Positions 34,953 to 44,100 of a stretch of DNA of 64,000 nt are shown here, in pieces. The notes under the pieces are model-generated. The model saw only the letters and a program-made list of their open reading frames with translations. It did no database searches and had not been told where the DNA came from. This DNA comes from Verticiella sediminum (lineage in GTDB: Bacteria; Pseudomonadota; Gammaproteobacteria; Burkholderiales; Burkholderiaceae_B). How positions within the stretch are numbered: position 1 is the first letter of the stretch; each line of letters begins with the position of its first letter. The stretch is taken from the NCBI RefSeq assembly GCF_007558815.1, contig NZ_VLTJ01000029.1, positions 62,001 through 126,000 of the forward strand. Reading direction: 5' to 3'. The position numbers and the translations under genes are program-made.

Positions 34953-36263
34953 ATGACCTCCTGCATCCCCACCGCCGACGCCCCCGAACCGCTCTGTGCG
35001 GTCGCCATCCATCAGGCCGTCTCGCGCGGCGAGACGCGCGCCGTAGCGGTGCTCGAACAGGCGCTCGCGCGCATCGCCACCGTCGACGGCGCAGTCCACG
35101 CCTGGACCGAAGTCGACCGCGACGCCGCTCTGGCCGCCGCGTGCGCGATCGATGCGGGCGAACGGCGCAGCGGTCTGCTCGCCGGCGTGCCGCTGGCGGT
35201 CAAGGACATTTTCCGGGCGGCCGGCACGCGCACCACCTTCGGTTCGCCGATCTTTCGCGATGCGCCGCCGGATGCGGAGGACGCCGACTGCGTCGCCGCC
35301 GCGCGCGCGGCGCAGGCGGTGGTGCTGGGCAAGACGGTGAGCACCGAGTTCGCCTACTTCACGCCGGGGCCGACGGCCAACCCCTGGGACACCGGCCATA
35401 CCCCCGGCGGTTCGTCGAGCGGTTCGGCCGCGGCAGTCGCCAGCGGCATGGTGCCGCTGGCCATCGGCTCGCAGACCGCGGGCTCGCTCATCCGGCCGGC
35501 TTCGTACTGCGGCGTGTTCGGCCTGAAGGCCACCTATGGCCGCTACAGCCTGCGCGGCACGCGCGACTTTTCGCGCTCGCTGGACACGCTCGGCTGGATG
35601 GCGCGCAGCGCCGATGACCTGGAACTGATGCGCTGCGCGCTGGCCGGCGAAGCCTACGCGCCGCTGCCCGTGCCGCAGGCCGGCGGCCTGCGCCTGGGCT
35701 ATTGGGACACCTTCGAAGCCGAGGCGCTGGACGCCGGCGGCCGAGCCGCTTTCGAGACCGCCGTCGCGCGCTGCGGCGCGGCGGGCATACACCTGGAGGC
35801 CGTCGCGCTGCCCGGGACGCTGCGCGGCCTGGCCGAGGCGCAGAAAACCGTCATGGCCTACGAGGCCTGCCGCGCCCTCGCACCGGAGTATGAAAACCAT
35901 CGCGACCTGATGGGGCCGGCCCTGGTGCAGTTGGTGGAGACGGGGCTCGGCATCGGCGACGCGGCCTATGCGGCCGCGCAGGCGCTCGCCGAGCAGGGCC
36001 GGGCGGCGGCGGCCGACCTGCTGCGCCACGTGGACGCCCTGCTCGTGCCGGCGGCGCCCGGCGAGGCGCCTGCCGGCCTGGCCGCCACCGGCGATCCGGT
36101 CTTCAGCCGGGTCTGGACGCTGCTGGGCCAGCCGTGCGTGAGCGTGCCCGGTCTGTTCGGCCCGAACGGCCTGCCGATCGGCACCCAACTCGTCGGCCGC
36201 TGGCAGCAAGACCGCGCCCTGCTCGCTGCGGCGGCCCGCCTGCGTCAAGCACTGGCTGCCTGA
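34953..36263 (+). CDS. Amidase-signature hydrolase
   Basis: This 436-residue amidase has the complete signature: K84 in LAVKDIF, the cis-serine in TPGGSSSGSAAAVASG (around S155), and the nucleophile S178 in SQTAGSLIRPASYCG. The family hydrolyses carboxamides to acid and ammonia. It is cytoplasmic, with no signal peptide, and is on the average-to-short side for the family. The natural substrate may be the compound bound by the Bug receptor encoded next door (inference). Confidence 0.92.
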   Translation: MTSCIPTADAPEPLCAVAIHQAVSRGETRAVAVLEQALARIATVDGAVHAWTEVDRDAALAAACAIDAGERRSGLLAGVPLAVKDIFRAAGTRTTFGSPIFRDAPPDAEDADCVAAARAAQAVVLGKTVSTEFAYFTPGPTANPWDTGHTPGGSSSGSAAAVASGMVPLAIGSQTAGSLIRPASYCGVFGLKATYGRYSLRGTRDFSRSLDTLGWMARSADDLELMRCALAGEAYAPLPVPQAGGLRLGYWDTFEAEALDAGGRAAFETAVARCGAAGIHLEAVALPGTLRGLAEAQKTVMAYEACRALAPEYENHRDLMGPALVQLVETGLGIGDAAYAAAQALAEQGRAAAADLLRHVDALLVPAAPGEAPAGLAATGDPVFSRVWTLLGQPCVSVPGLFGPNGLPIGTQLVGRWQQDRALLAAAARLRQALAA

Positions 36264-36276
36264 CGGCCGCGGCCGG

Positions 36277-37236
36277 CTATTGCAGCTCCAGGCCGACCTC
36301 GGTGGCGACCCGGTCCCAGCGCTCGGTATCGCTGCGCACGAACTCGACGAGATCCTGCGCGCTGCCCTGACCCGCGCGCATGCCGGCGAATTCCAGGGCC
36401 TGCTGGAACGCCGGTGCGCGATACACCTCGGCCAGCAAAGCATTCAACTGCGCCGCGGTGTCGGCCTTGACGTTCGGGCTCGCCGCCACCGCGAACCATT
36501 GGCTCGCATCGTAGTCCGGCAGGCCGGCTTCGCGCAGCGTGGGCGTCTCGGGCAGGCTGTCGAGCCGGTAGGCCGTGGTCACCGCATAGGCCGTCAGCGC
36601 GCCGGATCGGATGTGCGGCATCACGGGTGTCGGGCCCAGGATCGCCAGCGGGATCTGCGCGCCGACGACATCGGTCACGGCCTGGCCACCGCCTTTGTAC
36701 GGGACATGCAGCATCCGCGTGCCCGCCTGCAGATTGATCAGTTCGCCCGCCAGATGCTGCGAGGTGCCCGTGCCGGAACTCGCATAGCTCCAGCTTTCGG
36801 GAGCGTTCCTGGCCGCCTCGAGCACGGCCCGCATGTCCGCCGGGCCGCCGCGCGGGCCCACGACCACCATGGGCCCTTCGGCCATCAGGCCGACCGGCGC
36901 CAGGCCAGCGCCGATGGTCGGCTGCGGGCTGGGATAGAGCAGCGGCCCCGGCACCGTGATCAGCACCGGCTCGCCGGCGCTACCCCGTGCGGCCTGCTGC
37001 AGGGCGATGGCGCCCGAGGCGCCCGGACGGTTCTCGACGAGCACCGTGTAGCCGGTACGCTGGGCCAGCCCTTCGGCAGCCAGCCGCGTCAGCACGTCGG
37101 CGGTTCCGCCGGGTGCGAAGCCGACGATCCAGGTGATCGTGCGGGCGGGCCAGGTGAAAGTGGCGCTCTGGGATTGGGCAGCGGGCAAGAGCCCGGTGGC
37201 GAGCGCCGCAGCGCAGACGAATTGACGCAGGTTCAT
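36277..37236 (-). CDS. Bug-type tripartite tricarboxylate family binding protein
   Basis: The 319-residue periplasmic receptor has a signal peptide (MNLRQFVCAAALATGLLPAAQ) and Bug landmarks: ITWIVGFAPGGTADVLTR, YTVLVENRPGASGAIA, MLHVPYKGGGQAVTD and PTLREAGLPDYDASQWF. AGGAA precedes the chosen ATG. It lies 31 nt after the arylsulfatase gene on the same strand, so the two are probably co-transcribed. No TctAB permease genes are nearby. Confidence 0.92.
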   Translation of the reverse strand: MNLRQFVCAAALATGLLPAAQSQSATFTWPARTITWIVGFAPGGTADVLTRLAAEGLAQRTGYTVLVENRPGASGAIALQQAARGSAGEPVLITVPGPLLYPSPQPTIGAGLAPVGLMAEGPMVVVGPRGGPADMRAVLEAARNAPESWSYASSGTGTSQHLAGELINLQAGTRMLHVPYKGGGQAVTDVVGAQIPLAILGPTPVMPHIRSGALTAYAVTTAYRLDSLPETPTLREAGLPDYDASQWFAVAASPNVKADTAAQLNALLAEVYRAPAFQQALEFAGMRAGQGSAQDLVEFVRSDTERWDRVATEVGLELQ

Positions 37237-37267
37237 GGCGGTTCCTGGCTGGTGCGATGGGGCCGGC

Positions 37268-38605
37268 CTACGCAACCGGCGTCGGGTCCGGCGCCCCGGG
37301 CGGGGTGTTCGGATGGGCCGCGCAACTCGCGTTGAAGTCGTGCACCATGCGCATGATCGGACCGAGTACCCAGGTGTTGAAGATGAGCACGTCGGACTCT
37401 TCCTTGGGGTCCTGGAGCAGGTGAAAGAGATAGGGCGATTCGAGCTTGCCCTGCCCCTGGTTGACCTCCGGTTCCCAATAGAAGTGCAGCTTCCAGTCGC
37501 GCCATTTCACGGCGCGCAGGTCGTTCTTGATGTAGAACAGAAAGCCCTCGCGCGCGGATGGGCCTTCGCCGCGCAGGAAAGGCAACTGGTTCACGCCGTC
37601 GATCGGACGGTCCCGGGGCAGGCTCGCACCGGCCGCTTCGCAGAGCGTGGTGTACAGGTCCGTGACGTGCACCATCTCGTTGGAGACGCGGCCCGGTTCC
37701 ACGCGCCCGGGCCAGCGCACGATGCACGGCACGCGCAGGCTGCCTTCCATGGCGGTGTGGTACGTGCCGGACCACGGCCCGGCCGTGCCGCGGTAAGGCC
37801 GGCGAAACTCCGGGCCGTTGTCACTGCAGAAGATGAATAGCGTATCGTCGCGCAGGCCCAGCCGATCGACTTCGTCGACGATCTGCCCCACGCGGTGATC
37901 CATCTCGACCATGGAATCCGCGAAGTCCCCGGCGCCGGTCCGGCCCGCGAACTCGGGGTGCGGCAGCGTGGGGAAATGCAGGTGCACCAGCGGCAGGTAC
38001 AGGAAGAAGGGCTTGCCGGCCGCCAGGCTGCGCTGCATGAAATCCACCGAGCGATCGACCAACTCGGCATCGATGCCGCGGCGAGCCTCGAGATCGTAAA
38101 GGCGCACGTTGCTCGACTCGGCGCCCGCCTTGCCCTGCATGATGTAGGGCAGTTGCGCCGCCTCGGGATCGAACCCGATCGAGCTCGTAAACTGGCTTTC
38201 GTCCGTGGTACGGGGAATGCCGAACCATTCGTCGAACCCGCGATCCGACGGAAAGCGCCCGGGGATGTCGCCGAGATGCCATTTGCCGAAATGCGCGGTG
38301 GCGTAGCCGGCGCCGGACAGTTGTTCGGCCAGCGTGCGTTCGTCGCGCCGCAGGCCCTGCGGCAGTCCCGGCGGCACCGACTGCAGGCAGCCGGTGCGGA
38401 TCGGATGGCGCCCCGACATCAGCGCCGAGCGCGTCGGCACGCAGTCGCTCTCGACATTGAAGTTGTGCAGCAGCAGCCCGTCCTTGGCGAGCGCGTCGAT
38501 GCGCGGCGTGGGCGCACCGCGCAAGGCCCCGCCGCCATAGCAGCCGAGTTCGCCCCAGCCGAGGTTGTCGGCCATGATGAGCACAATGTGGGGTCGTTTG
38601 GACAT
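37268..38605 (-). CDS. Arylsulfatase, type I (formylglycine-dependent)
   Basis: The 445-residue sulfatase starts MSKRPHIVLIMADNLGWGELG; D13-N14 sits where many sulfatases have two aspartates. The maturation motif is C55-V-P-T-R59, with GRHPIRTG following, suitable for conversion of C55 to formylglycine. FSSDNGPE and KWHLGD further on supply metal and sulfate ligands. No signal peptide is present, so it should act in the cytoplasm on an imported sulfate ester. It is divergent from a LysR gene 90 nt away and co-directional with the Bug receptor gene. Confidence 0.9.
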   Translation of the reverse strand: MSKRPHIVLIMADNLGWGELGCYGGGALRGAPTPRIDALAKDGLLLHNFNVESDCVPTRSALMSGRHPIRTGCLQSVPPGLPQGLRRDERTLAEQLSGAGYATAHFGKWHLGDIPGRFPSDRGFDEWFGIPRTTDESQFTSSIGFDPEAAQLPYIMQGKAGAESSNVRLYDLEARRGIDAELVDRSVDFMQRSLAAGKPFFLYLPLVHLHFPTLPHPEFAGRTGAGDFADSMVEMDHRVGQIVDEVDRLGLRDDTLFIFCSDNGPEFRRPYRGTAGPWSGTYHTAMEGSLRVPCIVRWPGRVEPGRVSNEMVHVTDLYTTLCEAAGASLPRDRPIDGVNQLPFLRGEGPSAREGFLFYIKNDLRAVKWRDWKLHFYWEPEVNQGQGKLESPYLFHLLQDPKEESDVLIFNTWVLGPIMRMVHDFNASCAAHPNTPPGAPDPTPVA

Positions 38606-38695
38606 ACGCGCGAATCCGTGAGCAACGGCCCGATTCTAGGGTCGTATACTTCGCTTACGCATTCCCATTCCGTGTATAGGCCATAACCTGCAGGC
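38606..38695. promoter_or_regulatory. Divergent promoter region of sulfatase and LysR genes
   Basis: This short gap separates two divergent starts. It contains TATAC at 38645-38649 and its inverse GTATA at 38674-38678, a spaced dyad of the kind bound by LysR proteins. The dyad is seen; binding is inferred. Confidence 0.4.
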
Positions 38696-39604
38696 ATGAA
38701 TCTTTCGCTACGCGATCTGGACTATTTCCTGACCGTCGTCGCCTGCGGCCAGATCAGCAAGGCGGCGGAGCAGTGCGGCGTCAGCCAGCCGGCCCTGTCG
38801 AAATCGCTGCGCCGGCTGGAAACCGAGACCGGGCTGACCCTGCTCGATCGTGGCCGCCACGGCGTGTTCCTGACCTCCGCCGGCCTGGTCTTCGTGGAGC
38901 ACGCGCGCAAGCTGCGCGCGGAGTACGGCGACGCGGTGCGCAACACGCACGAGATGCGCATGGGCCAGGCCGGGTTGCTGCGGCTGGGCGCCACGCGGGC
39001 CACCATGGACGAGTTCGTCCTGCCGACTCTCGCGCGGCTGCTGCCGCGACGGCCAGCCATGCGGGTGCAGCTACGCTACGGCCTGTCGGACGACCTGCGC
39101 GTGCGCGTCGACGCGGGCGAGCTGGACCTCGCCGTGATGCCGGTCTACGGCGAGGCCGCCTCGGAGACGGATGCGTGCATCCACAGCGAAACGCTGTGCG
39201 TCGCGGCCTCGGAGCGGCATCCGCTGGCACTGCAGCGGCGCGTGAGCGCACGCGAGCTGCTCGATTTTCCCTGGATCATGCCGATGCAAGGCTCCGACGC
39301 CCGCCGCGCCCTGGAGCACAGCCTGGCCGCCAGCGGCGTGGCCGCGCCGCCGGCCTCGCTGGAAGTGGAGTCGTACTCGGAGGGCACGCTACGGCTGCTT
39401 GCCGAGTCGCAGATGATCGCCCTGGTGCCCGAAGCGGTCGTCGGAAAAGGCGGCCGACAGCGGCTGGCGCGCCTGCCGGTGCGCCTGGCCTCACCCTTGC
39501 GGCGCAGCATGCTGCTGGTCAGCCGCGCGGGCGCGACCTGGTCGCCGCTGATGCGGGCGTTTCGCGAGGCGATGCCGAGCAAGGTGCAACGGCGCCCGGA
39601 CTGA
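38696..39604 (+). CDS. LysR-family transcriptional regulator
   Basis: This 302-residue LysR protein has the winged helix (LSLRDLDYFLTVVACG, then AAEQCGVSQPALSKSLRRLE) and a LysR substrate-binding domain with FPWIMPMQGSDARRALE. It is divergently transcribed from the arylsulfatase gene with 90 nt between starts, so it is the obvious candidate regulator of the sulfatase-Bug pair. Confidence 0.92.
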   Translation: MNLSLRDLDYFLTVVACGQISKAAEQCGVSQPALSKSLRRLETETGLTLLDRGRHGVFLTSAGLVFVEHARKLRAEYGDAVRNTHEMRMGQAGLLRLGATRATMDEFVLPTLARLLPRRPAMRVQLRYGLSDDLRVRVDAGELDLAVMPVYGEAASETDACIHSETLCVAASERHPLALQRRVSARELLDFPWIMPMQGSDARRALEHSLAASGVAAPPASLEVESYSEGTLRLLAESQMIALVPEAVVGKGGRQRLARLPVRLASPLRRSMLLVSRAGATWSPLMRAFREAMPSKVQRRPD

Positions 39605-39665
39605 TCTCCCGCCGCGCCGCTTCCGCGGGCCGGGACGCATCATGGCGCGGCAGCTCGCCGCGGCC

Positions 39666-40529
39666 TCATCGACGCGGGTATGCCCCCAGCACCCGAATGT
39701 CGCTGCGTGCCTGCAGCAACTGCGCCAACTTGCCGTCCTTGGGATGGCCCGCCACCTCGATCAGGTATTGGTGCGTGTCCAGGCTTTTCTTGCTCGGACG
39801 CTCGTAAATCGTCAGGATCTGCACGCCAGCGCCGGTAAAGGCTGTCAGCGCCGCGTCGAGATGCTCGTCCGACGTGTCGACCAGAAGCGAGGTCTTGTCG
39901 TTGTCCGTCGGCTCGGGCAGGGTGCGGCCCAGCACCCACCAGCGGGTGACGTTGTGCGGCCCTTCCTCGATACCATCGACCAGCGAGACCAAGGAGTACA
40001 CCGAGGCCCCGACCGCAGGACCGAAGGATGCCTTGTCAAGGGTGGCGCTGTTCGCGACGGTCTGCGCTGCCGCGCCGCCGCTGGCGGCCTCGGTGCGGCG
40101 CACGTCGGGCATCTCACGATCGACCCAGGGCTTGACCTCCTCGAAGGCGACGGGATGGGCCAGGACCTCGGTGATGTCCTCACGCCTCGTGCCGGGCCGG
40201 ACGAGCAGACTGTAGCCCAGCATCTTGGGATATTCAGCCACCACCGTGACCTCCGGGAGCGCGAGCACGTCATCCAGATAGGGCGTGACGCCGACGACCG
40301 ACGTGGTAACGGGCACACACGCCCGCTCGACCTTGCCTGCAGCGTAGGCGTCGAACAGCTCCTGCCGCGACAACGCTACGAGGTCCTTCTCCCCGAACAG
40401 ATCGAGGCAGGCCTGGTGCGTCCAGGACCCTGCCGGTCCCAGATAGCCGATGGAACCGGCAAAGGCGCTGCTCATGCCGAGCATGCAGGCCAGAAGGCCG
40501 AGGGCGGGAATGGTGCGCAGGGGTTTCAT
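39666..40529 (-). CDS. Exported prephenate dehydratase with ACT domain
   Basis: The 287-residue protein has a Sec signal peptide (MKPLRTIPALGLLACMLGMSSAFA) in front of a PheA-type dehydratase domain: GYLGPAGSWTHQAC at 28-41, the VPVTTSVVG segment near 72, and the catalytic TR pair as N193-V-T-R-W197, where the usual TRF phenylalanine is tryptophan. An ACT domain with ERPSKK at 243-248 follows. Cytoplasmic PheA normally has no signal, and the known periplasmic enzyme PheC belongs to another fold. It would convert prephenate to phenylpyruvate outside the cytoplasm (inference). It lies 92 nt downstream of the polyphosphate kinase gene. Confidence 0.85.
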   Translation of the reverse strand: MKPLRTIPALGLLACMLGMSSAFAGSIGYLGPAGSWTHQACLDLFGEKDLVALSRQELFDAYAAGKVERACVPVTTSVVGVTPYLDDVLALPEVTVVAEYPKMLGYSLLVRPGTRREDITEVLAHPVAFEEVKPWVDREMPDVRRTEAASGGAAAQTVANSATLDKASFGPAVGASVYSLVSLVDGIEEGPHNVTRWWVLGRTLPEPTDNDKTSLLVDTSDEHLDAALTAFTGAGVQILTIYERPSKKSLDTHQYLIEVAGHPKDGKLAQLLQARSDIRVLGAYPRR

Positions 40530-40597
40530 GAGTGTGGTTTCGAAAAGAGAGGAAGGCTCAGTCTGCCACATGCCGGCGGCGCAACGCCCCCTCCGCA

Positions 40598-40611
40598 GCA
40601 GGCATGCCTGC
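40598..40611 (-). terminator. Palindrome after the polyphosphate kinase gene
   Basis: The perfect 14-bp palindrome GCAGGCATGCCTGC lies 11 nt past the ppk1 stop codon and could be extended by flanking CCGC/GCGG. There is no T-run, so it is at best a weak terminator. Confidence 0.35.
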
Positions 40612-40621
40612 CGCGGCCTTC

Positions 40622-42700
40622 TCAAACCCCGCCCAGCAGGTGCATCAGGTGGTCGTGCAGGTTGACCTTGGCGCGCCGGCTGCGCGCACGGTGGTAGTTG
40701 CCATCCGGGCCCTGGAGCCAGGAAAGCTCGGTGTCGCGCAGCGCCCAGGTGAAGGCTTCGTCGATCACCCGCTTGCGCAGCTTGGGATCGAGCACCGGCA
40801 CGGCGATCTCGACGCGGCGAAAGAAGTTGCGGTCCATCCAGTCGGCCGACGAGAGATACACCTTCTCGTCCCCGCCGTTGTAGAAGTAGTACACGCGCGA
40901 GTGCTCGAGGAAGCGGCCGACGATGGAACGCACGGTGATCTTCTCGGACAGACCGGGCACGCCGGGCCGCAGGGTGCACACACCGCGCACGATGAGATCG
41001 ATGCGCACGCCGGCCTGGCTGGCCTGGTAGAGCTCCTCGATGATGCGCGGCTCGAGCAGCGAATTCATCTTGGCCATGATGCGCGCGCGCTTGCCGGCGC
41101 GGGCCTGCTGGGCCTCGGCGCGGATCATGGCGACCATGGTGTCGTGCAGGCTGAAGGGCGATTGCAGCAGTGCCTTGAGCTGGCGGCGCTCGCCCAGGCC
41201 GGTGAGCTGGGAGAAGACGCGGTCCATGTCCTCGCAGATGTCGCGATTGGCGGTGAGCAGGCCGAAGTCGGTGTAGAGCCGCGCGGTGCGCGGGTGGTAG
41301 TTGCCGGTGCCGAGGTGGCCGTAGCGGCGGATCTGGCCGCCCTCTTCGCGGCGCAGCACCAGCACCATCTTGGCGTGGGTCTTGTGGCCGACCACGCCAT
41401 ACACCACGTGCGCGCCGACTTCCTCGAGCCGGGCCGCCCAGTGGATGTTGGTCTGCTCGTCGAAACGGGCCATCAGCTCCACGACCACGGTGACTTCCTT
41501 GCCCGAACGGGCGGCCGCCACCAGCAGGCGCATCAGTTCGGAATCCTCGCCGGTGCGATAGATCGTCTGCTTGATGCTGACCACGTTGGGGTCGCTGGCC
41601 GCGGCGGTGAGAAAGTCGATGACCGGCTGGAACGCCTGATACGGATGGTGCAGCAGCCGGTCGCGCTCGGCGATCGCGGCGAACATCGCGGCCGGCGTCT
41701 CGGCCGCCGCCACCAGGTCCGCCGGGATCGCCGGACGGTAGTCGGAGAACAGCAGATCGGGGCGGCGCGTCTCGTTGGCGATCTGCATGAGGCGCGACAG
41801 GTTGACCGGGCCGTCGACGCGATAGGTGTCGATCGCGCTCAAGCCGAACTCGCGCTGCAGGAAGCGTTCCAGCTCGGGCGGCGTGCTGGCCTCCAGCTCC
41901 AGGCGCACGGCGTCGCCGAAATGGCGCTGCGTCAGTTCGCCCTGCAGCGCGTGGCGCAGATTGGTGATTTCTTCTTCGTCGACGAAGAGATCACTGTTGC
42001 GGGTGACGCGCCATTGGTAGCAGCCGTTGACCTGCATGCCCGGAAAGAGCTCGGCCACGAAAGCGTGCATCAGCGAGGTCAGCATGGTGTAGCCGTACTC
42101 GCAGCCCGCCACCTCGGGCGGCATGCGCAACACGCGCGGCAGTGCGCGCGGCGCCTGCACGATGGCGATGCCCGCGTTGCGGCCGAACGCGTCGCGCCCG
42201 CTCAGCGACACGATGAAGTTCAGGCTCTTGTTGTAGACCCGCGGAAACGGGTGCGCCGGATCGAGCGCGATCGGCGTGAGCAGCGGCATGACGTCGTGGC
42301 GAAAGACCTCGCGCGCCCAGGCGCGCTGCTCGTCGTTCCAGTCGGGCACGCGCAGCAGCGCCACGCCCGCACCGCGCAGTTGCGGCAGGATCTGCCCGTC
42401 GAGCAGCGCGTACTGGCGCGCGACGATCTGCTTGGCCAGGGCCGAGACCGCCTGCAGGGCCTCCTCCGGCGTCTTGCCGTCGGCGCCCGCGCCGGCGCCC
42501 TGGCGCAACTGCTCCTTCAGCGAGGAGACGCGGATCTCGAAGAACTCGTCGAGGTTGCTGCCGACGATGCACAGAAAGCGCAGGCGTTCGAGCGGCGGTG
42601 TGGCCGGATTGTCCGCCTGGGCCAGGACCCGCTCGTTGAACTTGAGAAGGGCAAGCTCCCGATTCAGGAACAGCTCAGGATCGGGGGAACGGGATGACAT
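40622..42700 (-). CDS. ppk1: Polyphosphate kinase 1
   Basis: At 692 residues it has the normal PPK1 length. Landmarks are the N-terminal LFLNRELALLKFNERVL, GSNLDEFFEIRV, the SIKQTIYRTG segment, VVELMARFDEQTNI, and the autophosphorylated histidine in GTGNYHPRTARLYTDFGL. It makes long-chain polyphosphate reversibly from ATP at the membrane. The chosen ATG drops 33 arginine-rich residues of the longer frame. It stands alone upstream of the exported prephenate dehydratase gene. Confidence 0.97.
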   Translation of the reverse strand: MSSRSPDPELFLNRELALLKFNERVLAQADNPATPPLERLRFLCIVGSNLDEFFEIRVSSLKEQLRQGAGAGADGKTPEEALQAVSALAKQIVARQYALLDGQILPQLRGAGVALLRVPDWNDEQRAWAREVFRHDVMPLLTPIALDPAHPFPRVYNKSLNFIVSLSGRDAFGRNAGIAIVQAPRALPRVLRMPPEVAGCEYGYTMLTSLMHAFVAELFPGMQVNGCYQWRVTRNSDLFVDEEEITNLRHALQGELTQRHFGDAVRLELEASTPPELERFLQREFGLSAIDTYRVDGPVNLSRLMQIANETRRPDLLFSDYRPAIPADLVAAAETPAAMFAAIAERDRLLHHPYQAFQPVIDFLTAAASDPNVVSIKQTIYRTGEDSELMRLLVAAARSGKEVTVVVELMARFDEQTNIHWAARLEEVGAHVVYGVVGHKTHAKMVLVLRREEGGQIRRYGHLGTGNYHPRTARLYTDFGLLTANRDICEDMDRVFSQLTGLGERRQLKALLQSPFSLHDTMVAMIRAEAQQARAGKRARIMAKMNSLLEPRIIEELYQASQAGVRIDLIVRGVCTLRPGVPGLSEKITVRSIVGRFLEHSRVYYFYNGGDEKVYLSSADWMDRNFFRRVEIAVPVLDPKLRKRVIDEAFTWALRDTELSWLQGPDGNYHRARSRRAKVNLHDHLMHLLGGV

Positions 42701-42873
42701 CGAGAAGCTTCCAGGCAAACAGGGCGAGCGCGGACCCGTTGCCGGATCGCCCTGTGCCGACGCGCGCCGGCGCGCACCCGCACGGAGGCGATCCGGCACG
42801 GCTGAGCCGCAGTTTTTAACGGATCACGATGACGCAATGATGACAACCCCGGCGGCGCCTGCCAAGCCGGGAT

Positions 42874-43218
42874 TTACAGCGTACCGGCCGCGCGGTAGAG
42901 ATTGCCGCTGCGCGTGCCGGAACGGCAGAACGCCAGCACCGGGCCCGGCAGCGACTTGACCAGCTCGCCGAAGGTCACGACATCCTGCGCCTGGATCGCG
43001 GCGCCGTTGACCGGCTGGTAGCGGTATTCCAGGCCCGCGGCCCTGGCGGCCTGCTCGATGTCGGCGCTGAGCGGCTGCGCGGGGCCGCCCTCGCCGTCGG
43101 GCCGATTGTTGATGACGCTCTTGAATCCGGCCTCGGCCAGCCTGGCCATGTCCTCGGGCGCGAGCTGCGGCGCAACCGCGAAATGGTCGTTGAAACGGGT
43201 GATGGGCAGATCGGACAT
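42874..43218 (-). CDS. DUF442/TIGR01244-family phosphatase-like protein
   Basis: The 114-residue protein matches the dual-specificity-phosphatase-like family often found fused to Blh beta-lactamase-like sulfur dioxygenases. It has VAPQLAPEDMARLAEAGFKSVINNRPDGE early on and a catalytic loop C98-R-S-G-T-R103 near the C-terminus. AGGAG lies 6 nt before the ATG. The stand-alone form may act as a phosphatase or a sulfurtransferase. It is transcribed divergently from the TetR gene. Confidence 0.87.
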   Translation of the reverse strand: MSDLPITRFNDHFAVAPQLAPEDMARLAEAGFKSVINNRPDGEGGPAQPLSADIEQAARAAGLEYRYQPVNGAAIQAQDVVTFGELVKSLPGPVLAFCRSGTRSGNLYRAAGTL

Positions 43219-43310
43219 GAGAGGGCTCCTGGAAGGCATCGATAGGATCAGCGCGATAGTACTACCGGCATCGGCGACAACACGGCTGCACCCCGGCTAC
43301 ACTGGCCCGC

Positions 43311-44006
43311 ATGACGCCAGCGACTCCCATGCCCGAGGCCGCAGCCGAGGCGCCCCCATCCGCGACCCGCGAGCCGGGCCGCGCCAGCGCAACCATCCAG
43401 ACCTTGCTCGACACGGCCGAGCGCCTGTTCGCCGAAAAGGGCGTCGAGCACGTATCGCTGCGCCAGATCGTCCTGGCCAGCGGCCACCGCAACGTGGCCG
43501 CCATGCAGTATCACTTCGGCTCGCGCGCCGAGCTGGTCACGCAGGTGCTGCGTCGCCGCCGCGAGTTCATCGACGCCGCCCGCAACGCGGCGCTCGACGC
43601 CTGCCTGGCCGGGAACCCGGACCCCGACGTACCCGCCCTGGTGCAGGTCACGACGCGGGCGCTGGCCGATACCGTGCGCGACCAGCCCTGGGGACCGGAC
43701 TATCTGAGCGTGCTCGCGCAGGCCACCCTGAGCCCGCAGTTGCGCGAGGACGCCGCTCCGCTCACGGCCGTCTCGGGGATGCAGCGCGTGCATGCGCTGC
43801 TGCGCGCGCGCCTGCAGCACGTGCAGGCGCAAACGCTCGAGCAGCGTCTGACCTGGCTGACCCACACCATCGTCTATGCCCTCGCGCAGTGGTGCAGGTC
43901 GCACGACGTCCACGACCGCCGGGCCTTCGACGCCTACGTCGCCAACCTGATCGATTTCTGCAGCGGCGCGATGGCGCAGTCCGGTACCGGCGCGCTCGGC
44001 GGGTGA
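43311..44006 (+). CDS. TetR-family transcriptional regulator
   Basis: This 231-residue regulator has an N-terminal helix-turn-helix (ATIQTLLDTAERLFAEKGVEHVSLRQIV, residues about 24-51, then NVAAMQYHFGSRAELV) and a TetR C-terminal ligand domain (PDVPALVQVTTRALADTV). A Pro/Ala-rich N-terminal leader precedes the helices. It is divergent from the DUF442 gene and convergent with the PgaB-like gene; its target is not evident. Confidence 0.9.
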   Translation: MTPATPMPEAAAEAPPSATREPGRASATIQTLLDTAERLFAEKGVEHVSLRQIVLASGHRNVAAMQYHFGSRAELVTQVLRRRREFIDAARNAALDACLAGNPDPDVPALVQVTTRALADTVRDQPWGPDYLSVLAQATLSPQLREDAAPLTAVSGMQRVHALLRARLQHVQAQTLEQRLTWLTHTIVYALAQWCRSHDVHDRRAFDAYVANLIDFCSGAMAQSGTGALGG

Positions 44007-44100
44007 TGAATGTCGATACAAGCCGGCGGCGGCACGATCCTTTTCGACGCCTGAAAGTCCAGGCGCGTAAGTGACTCCCGCTTGAAGAATGAGCCCGTGG

